Assembly: GCF_003073045.1 (NCBI RefSeq) | Contig: NC_037601.1 | Span: forward strand, 7,117,807-7,181,806 | DNA: 64,000 nt | Direction: 5' to 3' | Origin: Pomacea canaliculata | Lineage: Eukaryota > Mollusca > Gastropoda > Architaenioglossa > Ampullariidae | Shown: one piece after another, positions 60,341 to 64,000 of the stretch | Layout: every line of letters starts with the position of its first letter | Position numbering within the stretch: position 1 is the stretch's first letter | The notes under the pieces: generated by a model | Told to the model about the DNA's origin: nothing | The model's database searches: none | The model's input: only the letters and a program-made list of their open reading frames with translations | Program-made: the position numbers and the translations under genes

Positions 60341-62839
60341 CAAATCTGTGCATAAAATGATCTTAGTTTTGATACTAATAACTAACAAAGCAGTGGAGGC
60401 AGACATTGCATCTGGAAACTGATTAGGCAGTTCCACAGTGCCAAAACAGTGTTTGCACTGTCAAGTCACAGTTAAGCACAATTTTCAACTTCCTGACAGC
60501 TGCATACTTTCTTCAGTCAGACCATACTTACAAATAATCAATTCAAGAAAAGACAATATGATCAGTCTGTGCATGACACAGGTTTGCCACTTTTTGTATT
60601 TATTTGCACTTATAGCTGACATTTTAAAAATGTTTACCAATTCCTAGGAAAAAGAAAAAAAAAAAATCTGGTTTCTGTAGGCATTAAGTGCTGAATGTTT
60701 ATAACGTTTCCCCCCAAAAAATTGTAGTAAATATGACAACAGCTGACTCAGAAATGAAAAAAGTTCATCTGCTGTATCCCTTTTCTCTTAAATTTTAAAT
60801 GGAAGTAGTCTGCTCATTCATGTCATGGTGGGGAACACAGCAAATGCCAGAATGATTTCAACACGTTCTGCATAAAGTTTCAGTACTTTTAGGCAGTTCA
60901 TATGACAAGACAATTTGGGAAGGAAATGAAATATCTGCAGACTGTAGATAAGCCCTACAAACCAAAATACAGCTTTTATAAGAATAACTACGATGAATGA
61001 AATTTCTGCCTATCACTGAATTCTCATGTCCTCCATCAAGCATAGTAATGTCTTCAGTAACCATGTATAATTGGCATCCAAACAAGATTTCCACTTTCTT
61101 GGTGTAACTTGTTATTCAGCAACATGACCTGCAGAGAGAGTTATTATTTCTTCATATTGACAATGTAAGTGGTACTGAAGATGAGCTGTTGAAGCAATAT
61201 AACCTATAAATATAATATGTTCATTGAAAAATATTGATTCTGAAACTGTTGATAAGAAGAGAGAAAAAAGTAAACAGCCACTGAGCGTTCACTTAGTACT
61301 CAGTTAAACAGTAAAGTCAGTTTTTAGTCAAGTAAATTTTAGTCAACGCTATCAGATTTTACTGAAAAATCAAATTCTATATAAATCTGCAATAATTAGT
61401 AGTATTTCTGCATCAAATACTGTAGTTACATAAATCTTAATGGCAGTCTATGATGCAGCAACCCATTTCCATCAAAACAATTTACATACATCAATATTAG
61501 TGACACCAGTAAACTCATACATTTTGTTTTGCTTGCACCAGAAGTACTGTAACACAAAGTATACTATCAAGAATACTTGCAACATAAATATTTACTACTG
61601 AGGGACTGGGAGGACATCAATATAAAAGCTTCTAGTACCCAGCCAATCATACAGATTCAGGGATCCCATGCAATTATCAAGTGCAAGTGGCAATTACAAA
61701 GTTGATCAAAAGTCAAGCATCATGTCAAACTGAAGACTACCAAAATTGTTTATGCCTTTAGAATGTAATGACTGCATACTTGTAGCTCAAGTCCTAATAG
61801 GAGCAATAAATATTAAATTTTATTAGTTTTAGAAACAATGCAGGCACTTTACACAGGATTTGCAGAATGAGTACTATGGTGACTTTCACAATGACATTAG
61901 CATCAATGCCCACCTGAATGTTGCTATGAATATTGCATAATCTATTTCCATGTTAAAGTACTCCTGCATGCACTGATCCACAATAATGGTGTCAGGAATT
62001 AGTTTCATTTTGTTTAACTGACCCCCATGGATTTTATTTTCAAGCTATCAAAGAGCTTAAACACACAAAACAACTCTACCACTAACCAGCACTGTTTTAA
62101 AGCAGTATCTAGATTTATGATTCCCACTCAGTGCTGAACCTGATCATAATGACATTTTTATTTACAAAAGCAATTAAAAAAACAGCATTTCAACCAAAAC
62201 AAAGATTAATGTAAATTCATCAAGAGCAAGAAAATGCATCTTCCACTTCAAAGACACAATTACCTGATACTGGAACTTCTTTATCTAAGATCCATGATGG
62301 CATAATTTATATGCATATAGAATTTGTTCTTCGTGCATATTATGCCTCCCCTACTTACCCCATACCCTAACATCCACGTCTGTCCTTATGCCCCCATCCC
62401 CCATAAAGAAATTATGTACATGTACACACATATATATATATTCTCTCATTCTTCAAACTAAAAAGTTTGAACTTTTCACACATCAAAAGAATCATCTTCA
62501 TTTTTACAGTCTGCATAACAATACAAGTATCCATATTTTTTCCCCTAGGTAAAAGACCTCTGAATTAATAGCTAAACAATTTACCCAGTTTTTCACATAA
62601 GGAAAATGCCTTTCTTGCAGCAAGACATATATATTTGAAAGTATACACCTTAAAAAGCCAATGGATGACTGATTATGTTCATTGTTCTCTAGAATGCAAA
62701 CTCAGATCCCACCCATTCCCAACATAAGCACATTTCCAAACTGGAAACCACCAGTATGACTGTTTATCTCCAACAATGATGTGTAGTGAAACAAGCAAAG
62801 TCACTGAACAAACCAAAAAAATTCTAAACACGAGTTATT

Positions 62840-62941
62840 CTAGCCTTCTTGTCCAAAGTCTTCTGTGAACTTGATCAACTTTTTCAAGTCATCTTCATTT
62901 ACTGTGGGCTTTTGGGTACCCAATGACATCAGCATATCACT
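62840..62941 (-). CDS. VPS4: VPS4 AAA ATPase, last coding exon only
   Basis: Encodes 33 residues and TAG (62840-62842), read after an acceptor (tttgcag) in phase 0. Residues [18 protein letters not shown] and [10 protein letters not shown] match the C-terminal helix of VPS4A/VPS4B, where KPTVNE.DL and [11 protein letters not shown] are nearly invariant. VPS4 is the AAA ATPase that disassembles ESCRT-III at endosomes, the midbody and other membranes; this tail packs on the ATPase core. The rest of the gene (MIT domain, AAA core) must lie beyond 64000 on the minus strand. No VPS4A/B distinction can be made from this exon. Confidence 0.88.
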   Translation of the reverse strand, partial: SDMLMSLGTQKPTVNEDDLKKLIKFTEDFGQEG

Positions 62942-64000
62942 CTGCAAAGAACATTGAAGTAGGAATTAAACTAGTCAACTAAAATCAACCAAAACATAAA
63001 TTTCTTAACCACATAAAGGACACTTTAAAAAAAACAAAAAACACTTGATGCCATATAGCTTTACTCTTTCTTTCAACAAGGGCAAACAATCTACCCTGAT
63101 GATTTGTTGTGCATGCCACATAAAATGTCATTGAAATCCTAAGCACCCGAGTTTCTGAAGTCTCTTAACCATTAGATGTGAGCCAGAAAGATTTCTGGGA
63201 CTGAAGACTTTCTGAGAGCCATAATCACAAAACATGTTCATATTGCATATCTGCATCACTGTTTCACTCATAACAACATGTAATAAAATGCCTTCATTCA
63301 GTTTCACAGTACTGTAATTTTAAGCATATTAATTTTAGATAATGCCATTGCTATGTTATTATGCATAAAAAGTCCAGTGATAATGTTGCTCATCTCCAAG
63401 TCTGCACATAATTGCAACAGACTTTTGTGGGGAAATTGAAAGGTGTCAGCCTGTCCTGAATGATTCTTCTTGTCTCTTAGCAGTCTGTGTTGAATTCCCT
63501 TTTGCTGGCTGAGGAAGCCTTTGGTTCTTGGGCATCTAATCACTCCCACTATTACACAGCTTCTTATTTTGGACATTCTGCAGAGGTCCCGATTTTAAAA
63601 TGTCAGACGATTCAAAGTATTTGGGAGATCTAGGTAGTTTATAGTGGATTGTAATATACAATGCCTGAGCAGTAATAACACTTCCAATCGTTGGTTCACT
63701 GTATAGCTCTTGGCCTACCAACCTTTAGACCATGCTTAATAAAAACAATTCTGCTGTAAGGAAGGTTCTATCATTCTAACAATGTTATCTATGGTATTAG
63801 AAGTTCTTTTGACAAGTGAAAGTGTACTGACTTATGTAATGCAAGAGAGACTATAAGTGCCTGGGTAAATAAATTGGATGTAGTCAGTTTATGTTTTTTT
63901 TAATAGCCCGTGTTAATATTTTATGTAAAGTGATGCGCTATGTTGCTGTTGGCAATTCCCTGAAAGGGATTAACATATTCTGTATTAAGAATTTGTAAGT
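62942..64000. other. VPS4 intron (partial)
   Basis: AT-rich sequence upstream of the last VPS4 exon, running to the window edge. I find no second VPS4 exon and no repeat I can name. Open frames at 63304-63721 on the minus strand show no family features. Confidence 0.55.

Larger units (their letters stand above)
56938..62839. other. Flank between the DUF4806 locus and VPS4; mostly probable VPS4 3' UTR or intergenic
   Basis: No coding exon recognised in 5.9 kb apart from a dead LINE fragment at 59890-60340. The stretch nearest 62839 follows the VPS4 stop on the minus strand and is likely its 3' UTR. Simple AT-rich sequence predominates. Open frames on the minus strand at 57763-58861 are hydrophobic or Cys-rich and have no family features. 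Confidence 0.45.

Overview
The window is nuclear DNA of an animal, most likely a mollusc (probably a gastropod). Genes are split into short exons by GT-AG introns of up to a few kb. Intergenic DNA is AT-rich and full of poly-T tracts, microsatellites, tRNA-derived SINEs and decayed non-LTR retrotransposons. The placement rests on gene content (ESRP/fusilli, FoxH, kappaB-Ras, a DUF4806 protein) and repeat style; no species can be named. There are no operons, CRISPR arrays or prokaryotic features.

Layout: (1) 805-14383, + strand: 3' part of an epithelial splicing regulatory protein (ESRP/fusilli) gene, 11 exons in phase, its N-terminal exons lying left of the window or unrecognised. (2) 14384-22395: no gene found; probable ESRP 3' UTR, decayed tandem repeats and one SINE. 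(3) 22396-25258, - strand: five-exon CPBP (Abi-type) intramembrane glutamic protease resembling bacterial members rather than RCE1, with a minisatellite beside an exon/intron boundary. (4) 25613-25684, - strand: tRNA-Glu(CTC). (5) 30262-39572, - strand: complete 13-exon alanine aminotransferase, GPT2-like with a mitochondrial-type N terminus. (6) 40132-40965: internally deleted pogo/Tigger-like DNA transposon. (7) 44198-47262, + strand: complete FoxH-type forkhead gene whose first coding exon holds only eight coding bases. (8) 49287-53228, - strand: complete seven-exon NKIRAS/kappaB-Ras gene. (9) About 54600-56937, + strand: DUF4806 gene, head-to-head with NKIRAS, apparently broken by an in-frame stop and a frameshift. 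(10) 62840-62941, - strand: last coding exon of VPS4, the rest beyond the right edge.

The genes do not form one pathway: they cover splicing control (ESRP), membrane proteolysis (CPBP), amino-acid metabolism (alanine aminotransferase), Nodal/Activin-type transcription (FoxH), NF-kappaB restraint (kappaB-Ras) and ESCRT-III disassembly (VPS4). The exon models were built by hand from frames, splice sites and family knowledge; every internal junction in the ESRP, alanine aminotransferase, FoxH and NKIRAS models keeps frame. The least expected observations are a candidate poison exon in ESRP, the bacterial-type CPBP protease with a minisatellite that resembles its own splice donor, and near-identical palindromic motifs on both sides of the DUF4806 locus.
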